A program made the position numbers and the translations under genes. Shown here in pieces: positions 6,029-6,064 of a DNA stretch of 6,064 nt (position 1 is the first letter of the stretch; each line of letters starts with the position of its first letter). Where the stretch lies: positions 14,606-20,669 of the forward strand of contig PMLH01000530.1 of the NCBI GenBank assembly GCA_003159055.1, read 5' to 3'. The stretch comes from Myxococcales bacterium (GTDB lineage Bacteria; Myxococcota; Polyangia; Fen-1088). Under the pieces are notes generated by a model. That model was not told the DNA's origin and searched no databases. It was given only the letters and a program-made list of their open reading frames with translations.

Positions 6029-6064
6029 ATGGCTGCATTCGGAAACCTAACGCTTTTAGTCTCT
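6029..6064 (+). CDS. Start of an unidentified gene running off the right edge
   Basis: ATG at 6029 is preceded by GGAG (6019-6022) at an ideal 6-nt spacing and opens 12 codons to the window edge, reading MAAFGNLTLLVS. The hydrophobic start could be a membrane helix or signal peptide, but it is too short to assign a family. The gene would be divergent from the vWA lipoprotein, with 122 bp between the two starts. An in-frame check beyond the edge is not possible here, so this rests on the ribosome site and position only. Confidence 0.45.
   Translation, partial: MAAFGNLTLLVS

Noticed and set aside
5493..6050. Plus-strand open frame of 185 codons opposite the vWA lipoprotein
   Set aside because: Antisense shadow; it overlaps a gene with a full lipobox and MIDAS motif and has no recognisable domain.
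5955..6064. Minus-strand frame open from the right edge to a TAG near 5955, possibly the tail of another gene
   Set aside because: About 36 codons with no recognisable pattern; it would overlap the vWA upstream region and the better supported plus-strand start at 6029.

Overview
The window is GC-rich DNA, about 60-65% by eye, almost fully packed with genes. It looks like an ordinary chromosomal stretch of a Gram-negative bacterium. Supporting this are a lipobox lipoprotein, a PilZ c-di-GMP protein, a GT-C glycosyltransferase of the arabinosyl/mannosyltransferase type, and a vWA protein of the kind first named from Acidobacteria. The mix suggests Myxococcota, Acidobacteriota or a related lineage, but the sequence does not settle the taxon. 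I see no rRNA, tRNA, CRISPR array, insertion sequence or phage gene.

Layout, left to right. On the minus strand, reading leftwards, dedA (start 1739) is followed by a PilZ-domain gene (start 910) and the first 68 codons of an APC-type amino-acid permease (start 206) that runs off the left edge. A 176-bp divergent promoter region (1740-1915) separates dedA from a plus-strand cluster. That cluster holds a DUF3788-like protein (1916-2434), a small one-helix membrane protein (2471-2692) and a short-form phosphatidylserine decarboxylase, psd (2697-3344). It meets a minus-strand pair tail to tail, with only 22 bp between stop codons. The pair is a vWA lipoprotein (start 5906) followed by the GT-C glycosyltransferase (start 4869, a TTG codon). 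At the right edge a plus-strand gene appears to begin at 6029 with a good ribosome binding site, divergent from the lipoprotein.

How the genes may work together. Psd makes phosphatidylethanolamine (PE) from phosphatidylserine. DedA-family proteins are lipid transporters, and a Bacillus DedA member encoded with psd and pssA has been linked to PE flipping. The head-to-head dedA/psd arrangement could therefore be a PE synthesis-and-translocation neighbourhood, with the DUF3788-like protein and the small membrane protein as unknown partners. PilZ plus permease, and lipoprotein plus glycosyltransferase, look like separate transcription units with no obvious functional link. No clearly new system is visible. 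The most interesting points are the dedA/psd neighbourhood, the small membrane gene set directly before a Psd that lacks the usual N-terminal hydrophobic region, the preference for TAG stop codons, and a possibly leaderless lipoprotein gene.
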